The notes beneath the pieces were generated by a model that was not told where the DNA came from, made no database searches, and was given only the letters and a program-made list of their open reading frames with translations. A stretch of 64,000 nucleotides of DNA from Hypholoma sublateritium FD-334 SS-4 (taxonomy: Eukaryota > Basidiomycota > Agaricomycetes > Agaricales > Strophariaceae): contig KN817585.1 in the NCBI GenBank assembly GCA_000827495.1, positions 62,001-126,000 of the forward strand, given 5' to 3'. Position numbers and translations under genes: made by a program. The first letter of the stretch is position 1, and each line of letters begins with the position of its first letter. Positions 1-12,300 of the stretch are shown one piece after another.

Positions 1-784
1 CGCTTCGGAGAATTCTCCAAGTTCCACCAGTATGCTGATGTAAAACAACAGCGTTTCCGAGTGTTCTATATCGTAATCGGGAACATTCTACAATAAAATT
101 AGTTCAAATGTTTGGGTAACAGGGAAGAATCGCACCTTTAGGGAGCGCTGGTAATGTTCCATCACTTTACGCGCCTCCTCCGGGTGCCCTGCAAGTCGAT
201 GGGCCACGGCTAGCCCAACCCAGTTCTGTCGTTGATTTGGACGCAGAATGAGAATCGTATGCCGCGTGTCGACCAAGGTGTCGAACAGCCGTAGATGTGT
301 CTGCAGCTGGGCTGAATCACGCAGCAGGTTCATGTTGTCCTACTATCGATGAGCGCTGGCGATGCACTATGAGAGGCATTGCTCACCTTATCGAATCTCA
401 ACGCTTGCGTATATGATTTGAGAGCCTCTTCGTAGTTCTTGTCTGCCTTCTGGACGAGCCCGAAAACATGCCAACAGATGTGCGAGGTCAGATCGAGCCT
501 GACGCCTTTCTTGACGAGCTCAAGGCCTTCCTCCCGGCGGTCTTTCATGTGCGTCAACACCAGCCCCTTCATGCATAGTGTTTCTGCACGATACAGCCAT
601 CAGCAGCATTTCGGACGATATCTCGGGGATTCACACCTCCATGTTCTGGAAACTTCTTGAGGATTAGATCGGCGGTTTTGAGACCCTTTTTTATTTGGCG
701 GGTCTCGTATAGCGTGAGGAGCTCTTTGAAGAGACTTGCTTCCTTCGATGGGAGCGGGACGCGCTTTCCTAAGGATTTTGACAT
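1..784 (-). CDS. naa15: NatA N-terminal acetyltransferase auxiliary subunit Naa15, N-terminal part (partial)
   Basis: Naa15 anchors the NatA complex to the ribosome and binds the catalytic subunit Naa10, which acetylates the N-termini of nascent proteins. Read exons (minus): 784-637, 583-387, 339-136 and 87 to beyond base 1, so the C-terminal part is outside the window. The start follows the family: MSKSLGKRVPLPSKEASLFK, then a helical TPR array. Diagnostic stretches are FPEHGETLCMKGLVL, created by the first splice, then CWHVFGLVQKADKNYEEALK, and NVPDYDIEHSET in the last visible exon. Introns are 45-53 bases with GT-AG ends. All joins restore one frame with no stops. The family assignment is firm; the exact edges rest on splice consensus. 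Confidence 0.93.
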
Positions 785-2304
785 CGGGTGCAGCAGTAAA
801 AATGCAGAGCTCCGGACTTGTCGCGTCAGCGCCGGTAAACAACGCGTCTAAACTTGATCCAAACCAAACTTTCATCCGACCACCACATACTATCCAATTT
901 TCACGACGATGATAACGTCTCCTAATGCCGCCAATGATTCAAATATCTCCTACTCGGATTGCAGTGGATATCTGGAGTGCAGCGCAAGTGCAGCGCCTTG
1001 AGGTCGAGTTTTTGCCCTACGTCACCGATGAATTCAACGTAGTGATCAAACAAGTGTTTCGTCAACTTGAACCAGTGGCGACTTTTGGCCGTTTCTCGAG
1101 GGGATTTCTCGGTCTGTCACTGTCAGGATCAACTCAAACTTAAATTGCATTTATTCACACCCGAGGTGATGAAGTCACGGTGAAGTTCGTACAGGAGCCA
1201 AAATTATCGCTACAACCACAGTTCTCTTTCCGTGGAGTGGCAAGCTATTTACTAGTAGGTTCTGCTGGAGGCTATTTATGAACGACTGACCGACTTTTAC
1301 ATTCAGGTATCGCATCGCGCAAATATACTTTCAGGTTGGAACTAAACTGAGCAAGTCTGGTGTGCGTCTCATCAGCGACCTTGCAACACAAGTGCTCAGT
1401 TGCACTCCGATCTCACACAATCGCAGCACCGTTTTTTCTGAATGTATGGATGCAAACGACTTCGTTGTCAAACAAAAAAAACGCAATCTCAAGTTATCGT
1501 GGCTATCCGATATATTAATAACGTCACTTGGAGGGGAACTGGTGGACTTGGAGCTCTGGAAACTAAGATAAGGAAGTATACACCCAACAAGTCACTAGAT
1601 GGTTAATCCCATTCATTGTTCTTTTATCTTTGAGACCTCTCTATCTTTCTTCAAGGCTCCAGTCACGATTCGCCCAGGACTGGTTAGATGTATTGAATAA
1701 AAGGGTGATATCCCTCTGCTCTCACCATGGTCACGATCCGCCCCAGGATCAGCTAAAAGGGATGAGATCCCTTGATAGTCGACGTGTCGTACTCTAGTGC
1801 TACGAGGATTTCAAGAAACCTATCATTCAAGCGTGGCTGTCCTGGTGGTTTCTTCGCGCCACTTCAGAAACGTATCCTTTCGAAAGTCTTAGTATCAGAA
1901 TGCTCGAGGCTCCGGGCCTGACGACTAGACTAGAGCAGGCCAGTAATTTGTCAATTTGTCCACAAGATTCCGTAGTACTATTAAGTGTATTGAATTTGGA
2001 GCGCTGTTTACAAATGCCTGCGAAAAATGAATCGTGGCTGTTTTTGATTGTGAAATTTGTACATACACCATACTGGTCCAAAAATTCGGGGAATTGAACT
2101 TGAATTGGACCGCGATGAGCAAAGAATAACGAAGTCTGCAAAAGACTTGCAAGCGCGGGCCCGGACGACCGGGCCACTGGTTGGCCACGAGCCAAGCACA
2201 TTCAACAGAAATGTGGCAGTGCAATAGAGGCAAACAACGCGTGCTCAAAACAGAACCCTGAGTCTGACGGAGCCGCATCTCTCACCGTCCTTTTCCCGCC
2301 GTCC
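785..2304. other. Intergenic stretch with a possible decayed transposase
   Basis: No intact gene was found between the start of naa15 and the start of pds5. Two short plus-strand reading frames (925-1143 and about 1320-1571) carry weak transposase-like sequence, described separately. From 1600 to 2300 I see AT-balanced non-coding DNA that must contain the pds5 promoter. Other reading frames here are short, overlap one another and show no recognisable motif. Confidence 0.5.
925..1571 (+). pseudogene. Possible remnant of a hAT-type transposase C-terminus
   Basis: Two broken plus-strand segments. The second (about 1320-1571) contains VRLISDLATQVLSCTPISHN followed by a basic stretch. This resembles the hAT dimerisation region, usually written LA..VLS..PNSA..ER.FS. 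The first segment (925-1143) is acidic and helical and could be upstream sequence of the same element. The key Ser/Glu-Arg residues of the hAT core are degraded, there is no long open frame, and no terminal inverted repeats were found. This is only a resemblance seen by eye. Confidence 0.25.
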
Positions 2305-5300
2305 ATGGCACCCAACACCCGTGCTCCCAAGCAGCGCCTCACATTTCGAGAAAAGCTCGCCGGAAAGGGCATAACCACCGACGCTCTTCTCAAGAAGCTC
2401 AACACGCTGCATAAACAGCTTGCTACTCTCGATCAGGAGACTGTCGATACCAACTCACTAAACACGGCACGCGGCGAGCTCGTACACACCTCCCTTCTGC
2501 TACACAAAGATCGCGGCGTGAAGGCGTTTACTGCATGTTGTCTTGCCGATATCCTGCGATTATACGCGCCGGAAGCGCCATATACGCAGCATGAATTACG
2601 CGACATCTTCCAGTTTTTCTTCCGCCAGCTTTCCACGGGGTTCAAAGGGCCGGACGAACCCTACTTCAATGAATACTTTCATCTAGTCGAGAGTCTGTCG
2701 ACAGTGAAGAGTGTGGTGCTAGTGTGTGATCTGCCGTCTGCGGACGAGCTCTTACAGGAGATATTTCGCGACTTATTCACCATCGTCAAACGCGACTTTA
2801 CGAAGAAAGTTGAAATCCTCATGGCTGATATCCTCGTGGCATTGATAGAAGAATGCACCTCGCTGCCCAATGACGCGCTGGAGATCATCATGGCGCAGTT
2901 TGCGGAGAAAAACGCAGTGAGTAGCAGCTTCGCCTCACCTCTATCATGTAAACTCACGACATCTCCAGCTGGCTCAACCAGGTTATCGCTTGGCTGTTGC
3001 TGTTTGTAACGGGGCAGCTGATCGTCTCCAACGACACGTCGCACAATATTTTGGGGACCTGCTCACATCTTCACCTGACGACGACGACGACGCCGATACA
3101 TCGGCCACATCCTCTGCCACGGCACACAACTTAGTCAAACGCTTGCACCGCGCATGCCCGTCTATCCTACACAGTGTCATACCCCTCCTTGAAGCAGAGC
3201 TCCGCGTAGAAGGCATCGGTCCTCGCCTTATCGCGACGCAGACCCTGGGCGAAATGTACGCAGCGGAGAAGAGCGGACCGGAGCTCGTCAAGAAATACCC
3301 CGCCACATGGGCCACATGGCTGAATCGAAAGGCGGATGTCGCGGTGCAGGTCCGGCTTAAGTGTATGGAGGCCATTCCACCGCTCATTGCAAATTTGCCC
3401 GAGACGAGAGACGCGCTCGAGGATCTGTTGAAGGGCAAGCTTTTGGACCCGGACGAGAAGGTCCGCGCGGCGACCTGCAAGGTCTTCGCACATCTGGATT
3501 ATGAAGGTGCTTTGCATCACGTATCGGAAGCGTTGCTGCGGGAGCTTGCTGGGCGTGCATTGGATAAGAAGGTATGTTCCCTCACAAAGCGGCCCGAAGG
3601 ATTTCTGACCGTGTTTTTCCTAGAGAATCGTTCGTACAGAGGCCTTGAATAGTATTGGCAAGCTTTACGGTCTTGCGTGGCCAGAAATGTACGATGTCGC
3701 ACTCTGCTACATTTGGCGACATTCATAACCTCTTCCACAGCGAAAACAACGACCCTTCTGCCGTGCGGCAATTTGCATGGATTCCTGACGAGATCTTGCA
3801 AATGACACTCACAAGCGCAGATATCCGGTTCGTTCTCTTACATTGTCCTGTAATCTGTATACCGACGAATGTCCAGGGTGTCCGTCGAACAGGTCTTATT
3901 TGAACACATTCTTCCCCTGCCCGCTACAGGTGGAAAGGACAAAGATGTAGATGTTAATGCGTGGACAGACCGTTTGCTCTCCACTATGCGATACCTCAGC
4001 GAGAAATCCATCGGCATTTTGATAAATTTGTCGGGAATAAAAACAAAGTAGGCATTCGCTTCCTGATCCTCTTTTCTATTCAGTTGACTGATCATACCAT
4101 GGGACAGTCGACCAAACGGATATGACGTGTATCTGGAGAGCTGCATCAAGAATAACGGCGGGATCATCGACAAGGACGAGGAAGCAATCACCAAGCGCCT
4201 CAAGGCCTCCACCACGCACCTAGCGAGTTCCTTCCCCGAACCTATCAAGGCTGCAGAGGACCTCCAGGCATTTGCGAAACTGAATGAAAATCGCCTGTAC
4301 AAATGGCTTGCGACGTGTATGGATCCGCAGACGGATGTTAAGGGTTTGGTGAAAGCGCAGGTGAGATCTGCATAGCTGTTCTTGCTCTCAAGCACCGACC
4401 TGACGAATTCTGGATCATCCAGCACGAGTTCCTTAAGCGAACAGAGCAACTGGCGCCTATCATCGTCAACACGATGGCAACCTTCCTCCGCCGCGCGTCA
4501 TACTCTATCATCAACACTTCGTCAATTCCACTTCTGCTGAAGCACATTCAACACACATCGTCGAACAAAGCGACCGAACGGGCGAACGCAATCCAAGCCA
4601 CCCGGTTAATGGGTGAAATCGCGCGATACACACCGGCGCTATGCAAGGCCCACGTTGGTGAGTTGTGCAAGGTTGTTGCGGGGACCGATGGAAAGGGCAA
4701 GGGCAAAGCGAAGGGCGAAGACGGGGAACACGCACTGGAGGGTGCAGTGATGGCACTAGCGAACCTAGTCAAGTGGGACGAGAAGATCGGGTCGATGATA
4801 GACAAGAAGACTAATGAGCGCATCATGAGCCTTGCCCTCGGCATCGAATGGCGGCGGGCCAAGTTCGCTGCCAGGTATCTTGCGTTTTGCAAGACCAAGA
4901 ATACGCTATGCGCGTCGTTGGTGGAGGTGTGTGTTCGATGTCCTCCCTCATAACTATCTTCCCAACTCACATTCATTTTTAATATCAGTCTATCGCTCTC
5001 GCCATGGAGGATGTAGATTCGGAGTTCCCAGTGGCTCATATCGGTGCCCTCACTCAGATTTCGCGCTTTGCGCCAGACGCTTTTGAACAAAAGAGCGATG
5101 TTATCATGACATACTTGATCAAGCGCGTGCTCATGGTTCCTAGTCCCGTGGATCCCGTGCGCTACTTCCAGTGATTATATTCAAACTTTGGCTTATTGTT
5201 TCCTTAGGCGGATGACGACCAGGAAGAAGAGTGGCTTGAAAACGAGGACGTGCCCGACGAACTCCGAGCGAAGGTGTTTGCGCTCAAGGTGTGCCGCAAC

Positions 5301-7009
5301 CGTTGCCTTGCGCATGCGAAGTCTGCGCAGGCACTGGAAATCGCGACACCGGTTTTGAAACTTCTTGCGACCCTTGTAGAGCATGATGGGACGCTCAATC
5401 CGGAAATTGAGGAAAAGTGAGTTAGGACGAATTTGTCTTCGATTTCCCCGCTGACCTGGCTGTGCTTTAGCCCGAAAGTCAAATCGCGCTTGCGGCTGCA
5501 GGCTGCGGTGTCGTTATTACATCTATCGACTGTGGAGACGTTCGCAAATGCGATTACACCCAGGTTCTTGCGAGTGGCTTGCGTGATACAAGTTTGTCCC
5601 TTCTCATTATCTACTTCGGATTACGCGGCGCTTACCATCGTCATTGTCTGTTAGGACTCGTGCTTCAACGTCCGGCAAATATTCCTTACGAAGTTGCTTG
5701 CGCTTCTTCAGCCGCGCAAACTACCAGCGCGGTTCAATGTGATACCATTTCTCACTGTAATGGACCCTGAGTCGGACATGAAGGTTACGGTAAGCCGTTC
5801 ATTGTTGTATTTTTGTTGGCCGAAGCTGATACCTGCTTCTAGGCATCCTCTTACATTACCAACGCTAAAGCTAGGATGCCACCAGGTATGTTGTCCTATC
5901 CCCTACATGGATATTGAATGGGATGATGACTATCATCAGGTATTCGACTGGAGCACTTAGAGACCACATTCATCCGTCTGCTCCATCTTCTTGCCCACCA
6001 CCCCGACTTTGGCATGGAACAAGATGAACTCCTGGATATGGCCACGTGAGTTTGACCTTCTTGAAGAATTGTACTACGACTGACGCCAGAAACGTGTTGA
6101 CAGCTATGTGCATTTCTATTTGGAAGTTATGGCCTCCTCTGAAAATATCTCTCTTCTTTACCACCTTGCGCAAAAAGGCAAAACAGTACGCGATCCAGAG
6201 TCGCAAGGGTCAAGCCAGGTATGTATTCAATCCGAGATCTCGCGTTTCGTACGTGATGCTTATATATTTGTATTGCTCTAGAATTTCTACGTTGTGTGCG
6301 AATTGGCCCAGATCTTGATCAAAGCGCAAGCGAACACGCATTCGTGGCTACTCTCCAGCTATCCGGGAAAGATCAGGCTCCCTGCTGACATCCTAAGGCC
6401 TTTGCCCAGTCCCGAGGCGACCAATTTGGTATTCATGGTCCTCTAGCCCGTTCACTGAAGTATTCTGACGATTGAGACCAGATTCTCAAGACCGTGTACC
6501 TTCCGGAAAACGCCAACGCGTGGTTAGTTGAACGCTTCAAGCTCCCTGGTTACAAACAAGAGAAGGAGAAGGAGAAGAAGGAAAGGAAAGGTCGCATCCC
6601 TGCTAAGCGGAAAGCACCCGCCGCGAAGACTAATGGGCATGCAAAGTACGTTATCTGTATTCTAATCCCATCCATGTACTCCCTTCTCATGCTACTGCTC
6701 AGGCGTGCGCGGAGAAAGCGCAATGCGTCAGATGATGACGAGGACGACGATGGCGCCGGCTCTGATGTCGTCGCAGAGGACGATAGCGACGTGGAAATGG
6801 CCGATGCTCGACCAACTAAACAGCGGAAGAGCGACGTGTCGGAAAGCGGTAAACAAACCAGGGCAGAGCGGCTAAGTGCGCGGACGCAGGCCAAGGTACG
6901 CATGATGAGGCGATCACCAAAATATTGTTAATCCGTGCTCTCTATCCAGGAGAGGCTTTCGACCGGGAGCAAAAAGGCGACGACACCGTCTGACGATGCT
7001 GATGACTAG
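2305..7009 (+). CDS. pds5: Sister chromatid cohesion protein Pds5
   Basis: Pds5 is the HEAT-repeat regulator that binds cohesin (Scc1/Rad21, Wapl, Eco1) and maintains sister chromatid cohesion in the nucleus. Exons: 2305-2916, 2969-3571, 3624-3688, 3741-3827, 3877-4047, 4108-4360, 4423-4926, 4989-5156, 5208-5416, 5471-5591, 5655-5789, 5843-5885, 5940-6045, 6104-6218, 6282-6428, 6482-6645, 6703-6895, 6950-7009. The spliced frame is 1251 codons plus stop with every junction in phase, a usual length for the family. Family-typical blocks include LTFREKLAGKG at the start, SIGKLYGLAWPEIENNDPSA and QFAWIPDEIL near residue 430, and RLLHLLAHHPDFG near 990. The last 120 or so residues are a low-complexity Lys/Asp/Glu tail with KRK and RRKR clusters, typical of the Pds5 C-terminus. 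All introns are 39-64 bases. Confidence 0.95.
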
Positions 7010-7722
7010 CAGGCAATCCCATTCTCAGGACTGTATCATCCTTTCATGTTTCTGTTGCTGTCGCTATCTGTAATGCTATGTACGCCCTACTGTATCGATT
7101 GCTCGTTACTTATTATTTTTCTTATTGATTTTGCAAGGTATTATTGATGTTGTTTCACCTTGTTTCCATATATGCCCCTGAATCATAATTCATGAAGACA
7201 TCGGATCTTCCTCAACTTCTCGGTCTCCGTAATTTCCTTTCTGAATCACTGAAATGCATCCATGCTCGCAGGGCTTTGAGATATTGATTGCTACAACGAG
7301 GTGCGAGGCCACTTATATACTGGAGGTTTTAGTGGAAATATCCGGCCATCAACATTTCACCGATGTGATAATCCACTTCAGCTAAATCACACACCAGGTC
7401 CATTAAGTGTTGCCTCCGTCTAAAAATACCGCGAATCCGCTTCTTTGCGCTGTTCTGGCCTCAAGCGCACAACGACTGGTGACATTTTACCTATTGCTTA
7501 TACATTGAAGCTCGATCTGATCTTAGTTACAGGCCAAGCGCCTCCCATGGCCATGCGGCTGCGTCGGCCGTATCACGCATTCATCCCGAAACCGGTGCTT
7601 ATATGTGTGCACAATGACCTTCACCATCCTTCACCCAAAGTCACAATGAGCGGGGCAAATAATTTGCGCAGCTCAGGGCCTACACCCAAGCCTATAAAGC
7701 GCCATATTTTTTCAAGTGCGAT
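7010..7722. other. pds5 3' region and upstream region of the next gene
   Basis: AT-richer non-coding DNA follows the pds5 stop (TTATTATTTTTC and similar runs near 7110), consistent with a 3' UTR. From about 7300 it becomes the upstream region of the Cys/His-rich gene. A reading frame at 7445-7819 runs through the second half, overlaps that gene out of frame and has no recognisable content. Confidence 0.5.
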
Positions 7723-7758
7723 GTGTATTCCATACCGCGCAGTCAACACCGTTCCTCC

Positions 7759-8538
7759 ATGCGCGCGCCAACCCCCATTCCCGAGATCAAAAGAGAGGCC
7801 TCGTTCAAAACGTTATTGAAAGAGGCTTGGGCGAATTCCAACTCGATGAGCGCGCTGGAAGACAGGTTAATGGCCGTTATCAACGGCATGTCCATGCCCT
7901 TGAGCGAGGACGACCGGCTCGTCGTCGAATCCTACATAGCTGCCATCACACGGGCGCTGGGTATCGACATGGCCCGCCGGCTGAAGGCGACGATCAGGCA
8001 ACCCGTTAAACACTGCGTACGCTGTCATGCCCCATATTCCGAGGACGACTTCGGGACGCCCTCCACGCCGTGCGTCGTCCCGCACGCTATGTGCTCGCGC
8101 AGCTCGGAGAAGCGGCACGGTGGAAGCGAGCGGTACAGGGCGGTGTGCTGTGGCTACAGGGCGACGATCGTCGAAGAGGCGCTCGGCACTGGCCGATTCG
8201 TCGACGTGGAACTACTTACGAACTGCTTCGAGGGGCGGCATACGACGGATGTCCGCGCAGTGGAGAGCTACGGGCCGGGGGGTCCGCGTGCGGGGTATAA
8301 TTGCGCGAACGTCCATCCTTGCAGCGTTGTGCAGGGGCGGTGCGTCAGGGCATGTGTGCAAGGCCGCCTGAATAAACTCGTCTGGGACTGGGAGTTCGAG
8401 CCGAAGTATGCGTGGATGGCGCACCATCCACCGCTGGGGTACGGGGGAGCTGTGGATAATATTCCGCCGCTTACTGCTACGAGGAGCGACACTATTTACC
8501 AATGGATCGCGGTCCCGACGGACTCGTTGCGGTCGTGA
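7759..8538 (+). CDS. Cys/His-rich putative zinc-binding protein, family member A
   Basis: Single-exon frame of 259 residues from the ATG at 7759; an in-frame ATG at 7723 would add 12 residues. The chosen start opens with MRAPTPIPEI, matching the PTPIYED of the paralogue at 26406-27128. The N-terminal 80 residues are helical. Then comes a block of paired Cys and His: HCVRCH at residues 85-90, a C-x2-PH pair, ERYRAVCCG, NCFEGRHT, YNCANVHPC and VVQGRCV. Order and spacing match the paralogue, with clear divergence between blocks, so the Cys/His positions are under constraint. I do not recognise a named domain. Zinc binding is inferred from the residues only, and the function is unknown. Codon use is GC-rich compared with the paralogue. 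No introns, unlike most neighbours. Confidence 0.75.
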   Translation: MRAPTPIPEIKREASFKTLLKEAWANSNSMSALEDRLMAVINGMSMPLSEDDRLVVESYIAAITRALGIDMARRLKATIRQPVKHCVRCHAPYSEDDFGTPSTPCVVPHAMCSRSSEKRHGGSERYRAVCCGYRATIVEEALGTGRFVDVELLTNCFEGRHTTDVRAVESYGPGGPRAGYNCANVHPCSVVQGRCVRACVQGRLNKLVWDWEFEPKYAWMAHHPPLGYGGAVDNIPPLTATRSDTIYQWIAVPTDSLRS

Positions 8539-9340
8539 CATACTTATGGCTTAGAGCTGTCGATATTGCTTTGAATATTGCTTTGAATTTGCTGTATCAC
8601 CATCACCACCGTAGTCCATATTTATTTTTCTAGTTACTGGTATATTTACAGACCCAATACTCTATACAACCAATCTTGAGTGGGCAACAAAGCGCGATGT
8701 TCAAATTATGTAAATCACATTCCGGCATTCATTCACCTCTTCACGTTCTTTCACAGAATCACACCATCACGTTCGCTTAAGCTTTGATATCACATCTCGC
8801 ATGTTTCTCCCAATGCGGCAAGGGAACCTACATCATAGACGTTAAGCTGGTCCGCAATAACCATTATTGGAATGCGCTCTGGACACCGCGTGCGATGTCT
8901 TCATCCACATTTAGCTTGACCGGGCCTGAACGGAGCGGGTAATACATGCGACAGCCGCTGAACTTGAATAAAATTCTAATTTTCTTGATATTTCCTGAGC
9001 GGAAGCAAACATGAGTGGCACAAAGAAAAAACTTATCCTTGACGGTGAATAATCAATGCATGCCCAGTGCATGACAAACATGGTCATCCCCAGGCTGCCA
9101 CGGAAATTATTGACTCGCCGCAAATTCGCAGCTAAATTGACTCCGAACCTCGTACTGCCTGCAGGCTGCCAGGGTCTGACCTTCCTGACAGAGCGCCAAA
9201 TCTTCCAGCTTGGATAATCGTTCGGGACCCGGGAAAAGGCACAGGATGCCACTCGGAATTTGAAAGCCGTATCTTTTTCTGTATCGACTACTGAGTCGGG
9301 TGGGATAGATAAGAAGGACAGCGCCGCGTTCTGCAGGTCT
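8539..9340. other. Intergenic DNA without a recognisable gene
   Basis: 3' region of the Cys/His-rich gene followed by ordinary-composition DNA. A minus-strand frame at 8911-9252 (113 codons) has no motif, no plausible promoter context and no family resemblance; I treat it as chance. Confidence 0.45.
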
Positions 9341-12300
9341 TATTAGTATATCGTGTGTCCACCAAGGCTTGTCTGAGGCCTGCGGAGAATTGGTGCAACA
9401 TTATCGAGAGGTATGGACAGGCCATTCAAGCTGTGTGCACTGGGTCGACCGCGAGCGTCGCTCGTGAAAATAAAAGCTCGCTCGGACGTCAGGTTGGACG
9501 TCCGCGCCCGGCGTGTCTGGCTGGGCCGAGCCTACGTATATTGCGGATACACTAACAAGTCCGCCGGTGAAGTCGGCGCATCTATATATTTTTCTCAAAA
9601 ATTTCGGTGTTAGTGCAGATACCCTGGAATTCTGAGGGAGTATGTGTCTCCTTCAGCCTTCGTAGAAGTTTCACAATCAGTTTAATTATTCGGACATCAG
9701 TAATGGGTCAACCGTCCATTCGGAGATGCAGGCGCCCGGCGCTTGATGTTATATAGTAGCGCTTGACATTCCATGTGGTGCAAATTGCCACTGGTCGAGA
9801 CCTATATTATGCTACTGCTAATGTATGGTTCGCACGCATGAGCTCGAGATGGGGTCCCTCATCGGCGGATATGCTTATGGACATACGGAAGCGTCTCGGC
9901 GCACTGGTATATATGTAGGCGCTCGGTGTTGTGGCGGCTGCAGCGGCTCCTGGCTTCTCGGAGGTCTGCCTGCGGCAATCACCAGGCGGGCAATGAACAT
10001 TATTAGGATAGAATTATTACGCTGTGCAGGTCCGATGTTTCCACTGCACAAATGCTTAGTAGTATGTCGTGTGGCACCTATTGCGTCGGAGGCGGTTGTG
10101 AAACGATGTTTTAAATCATGGTAGTTGCGTCTGTGCGGTCGTCCGCGGAGGGTGGCACGGCGATACCCACTGTATGCGATTATTGCAATACAGAGTGCAA
10201 TACGATAATTTATCGCCTTGGGGCGTCCTGGGCGTCTATTCCTGGCGCCCAGTTCTATAAATTTCGGTGGCGCGCGATACGATGCCTTATGGTGCGCTTC
10301 GGGCAGCCAGCCGACGGCTTCATTCGTGTTAACTTGTTCTGACGTGCAGCACGGACATCGCCGGTGCAGTGCGATAAGTATACATAGGCTGGTATAGGAA
10401 GATGTCCGGGAATGGAATGACCGGGTGCCTGTGAGCGCGCTGATACCGGCGTCTTATGCGCCTATCGAAGTCCGTGCTTGCTTTCAAGGTGATATGGAAC
10501 CTGCCCGACTTCAAACCTAATGTAATATTTAGCGCGCAAAAAGCACCGGCCAGTCCCATGCACGGACGCACACTCCGCGGGAAAAAAGGACGGCTGCATA
10601 GTGAGCGTGCAAGTACTGCAATATGTTTACCTATTTATTATCTGAACCCATACACACGGTGGCTATCGCCCTGCGGCATCCAGGGCGTCTGCTCATCTAT
10701 CGGCAGGGCGCGATATGGCTGGCATTCTGGCTTCTCGTAAGTGCAAAAATAGCGATTTAATGATCGCCGCGCCGCTGGAGCGTGCGCCGCCGCTGTCGCC
10801 TGTCTCCTTTACGCAGGCGCGGTACGGGGGCACCTGTATTGATTGGATCACGTCGACCAGAAGCAGTCGGTGGGCGTCCGTGGACGAGGAGCACGGACGC
10901 CGGCGTCTTGTGCAGTCGTGCGTGCGTGCGTGCTTTCAAGTGATATGGAGCCTGCACGACGTCAAACTCTGTATTATATTTACCGCGCGGAAGACACCGT
11001 CCGTGTACCCGAGATAAGACGACGGCGCGCCGCAGGCGCCTTTATCCCGCGAGGCGGGGAGGGACCAGCGCGCATGCAGTGGCGGAATGCGGGTGGGTTA
11101 AGCGGTAACGGGGGATGCACGGGCGTCTGTCGGTGCTGGTAGATTATGCTTACCAGATGGAGTCGGGCTAGGACCAGCCAGCGCGCTGCACCGGCGTCTT
11201 ATGCGCCACCTACCAGGCCTTTGGCCCTCGGGCTTTGGTGTTATCCTGGTCGGCATGCCATTGTGTTTTCTATGTAGAGCGAGTGCGCGGATAACAGCGT
11301 GGCCATGTGCGGCAGGCGGGCGTGGCTGCCTCCTTCCTCCTTTCCCCTTCAAGTTTACGCGTCGTTCACGCGCCCTCCGTCATGCTGTCTCTTTTCACCA
11401 CGCGCTGCGGGGATTCATAAGGGTTCACGAGCGCCTGTGCTGGGCTACATATACCCAAAGGAGCCGAGGGAGGAGCGCCGACGCCGGCATTCTGGGCGCG
11501 CCCACGCTTGCTCTAACTTTGACAATAATAGCGTTGTACATAGCGCAGAGCCTCCTCAGCGTGGCGGGGCAAGGATTTGATATCGGTCTGGTCGGTGTCC
11601 GCGTGGCCTTGCGCGCGTTCCCTGTTTATGCAAGCGGCGCCGCATACGCACACGCACACGCACACGCGTAGCGCTCGATCACGCGAAGTGGGCGACAGCG
11701 TCGCACCGGCGCCGGCGTTGCATGTATATTCATAGACGATTTTTAATTTAATGGGCATTGGGCAGATAGCATGATTATCGAGCTGGGCCTTAATTAATCG
11801 GACCGTGTGCGCAGTGCGATGAGAAGAAGACAGTGGGATGAGAAGACGAAGACGGCGCGCGCACATAAGAAGACGCCGGCGCGTCGACGACATTCGACAG
11901 AGAAAATCGCGAGGAAGGAAAGTCGGCCCATTGACATAATACCGGCGCTCGTCCCGCGAGGTGGGGCGACATCAGCGCACCGGCGTCCCTCGGCGTCCGC
12001 ACGCAGCCCGGGCCACGCACTGGTGGGGGTCCCCGCAGTGCTGTACGTTATACTTCCTCCCAACGCAGACCGGGTACTTGGACAGATAAGGCGCCGGCTC
12101 TCACTGTTAGAGTTCATGCGCGGCTGTCCGAGTCTGTGGTCGCGGTATGCGAAGCAGCGAGAAGCACCTGCCTGCCTGCTTGCATAGATAAGGCGCCGCG
12201 CGGGGTAGGTTCGGTTCGCGGTTTGAGCGCGCGCACCTATGTCTGTAAGCAGAGTGGGGGTATACGTGCTTTGATGAGGGGTGGCGCGGGGCCTTGGCTG

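Noticed and set aside
11645..11668. Possible CRISPR-like or regulatory array at (CACACG)n
   Set aside because: A simple microsatellite; no spacers and CRISPR is not expected in a fungal nuclear genome.
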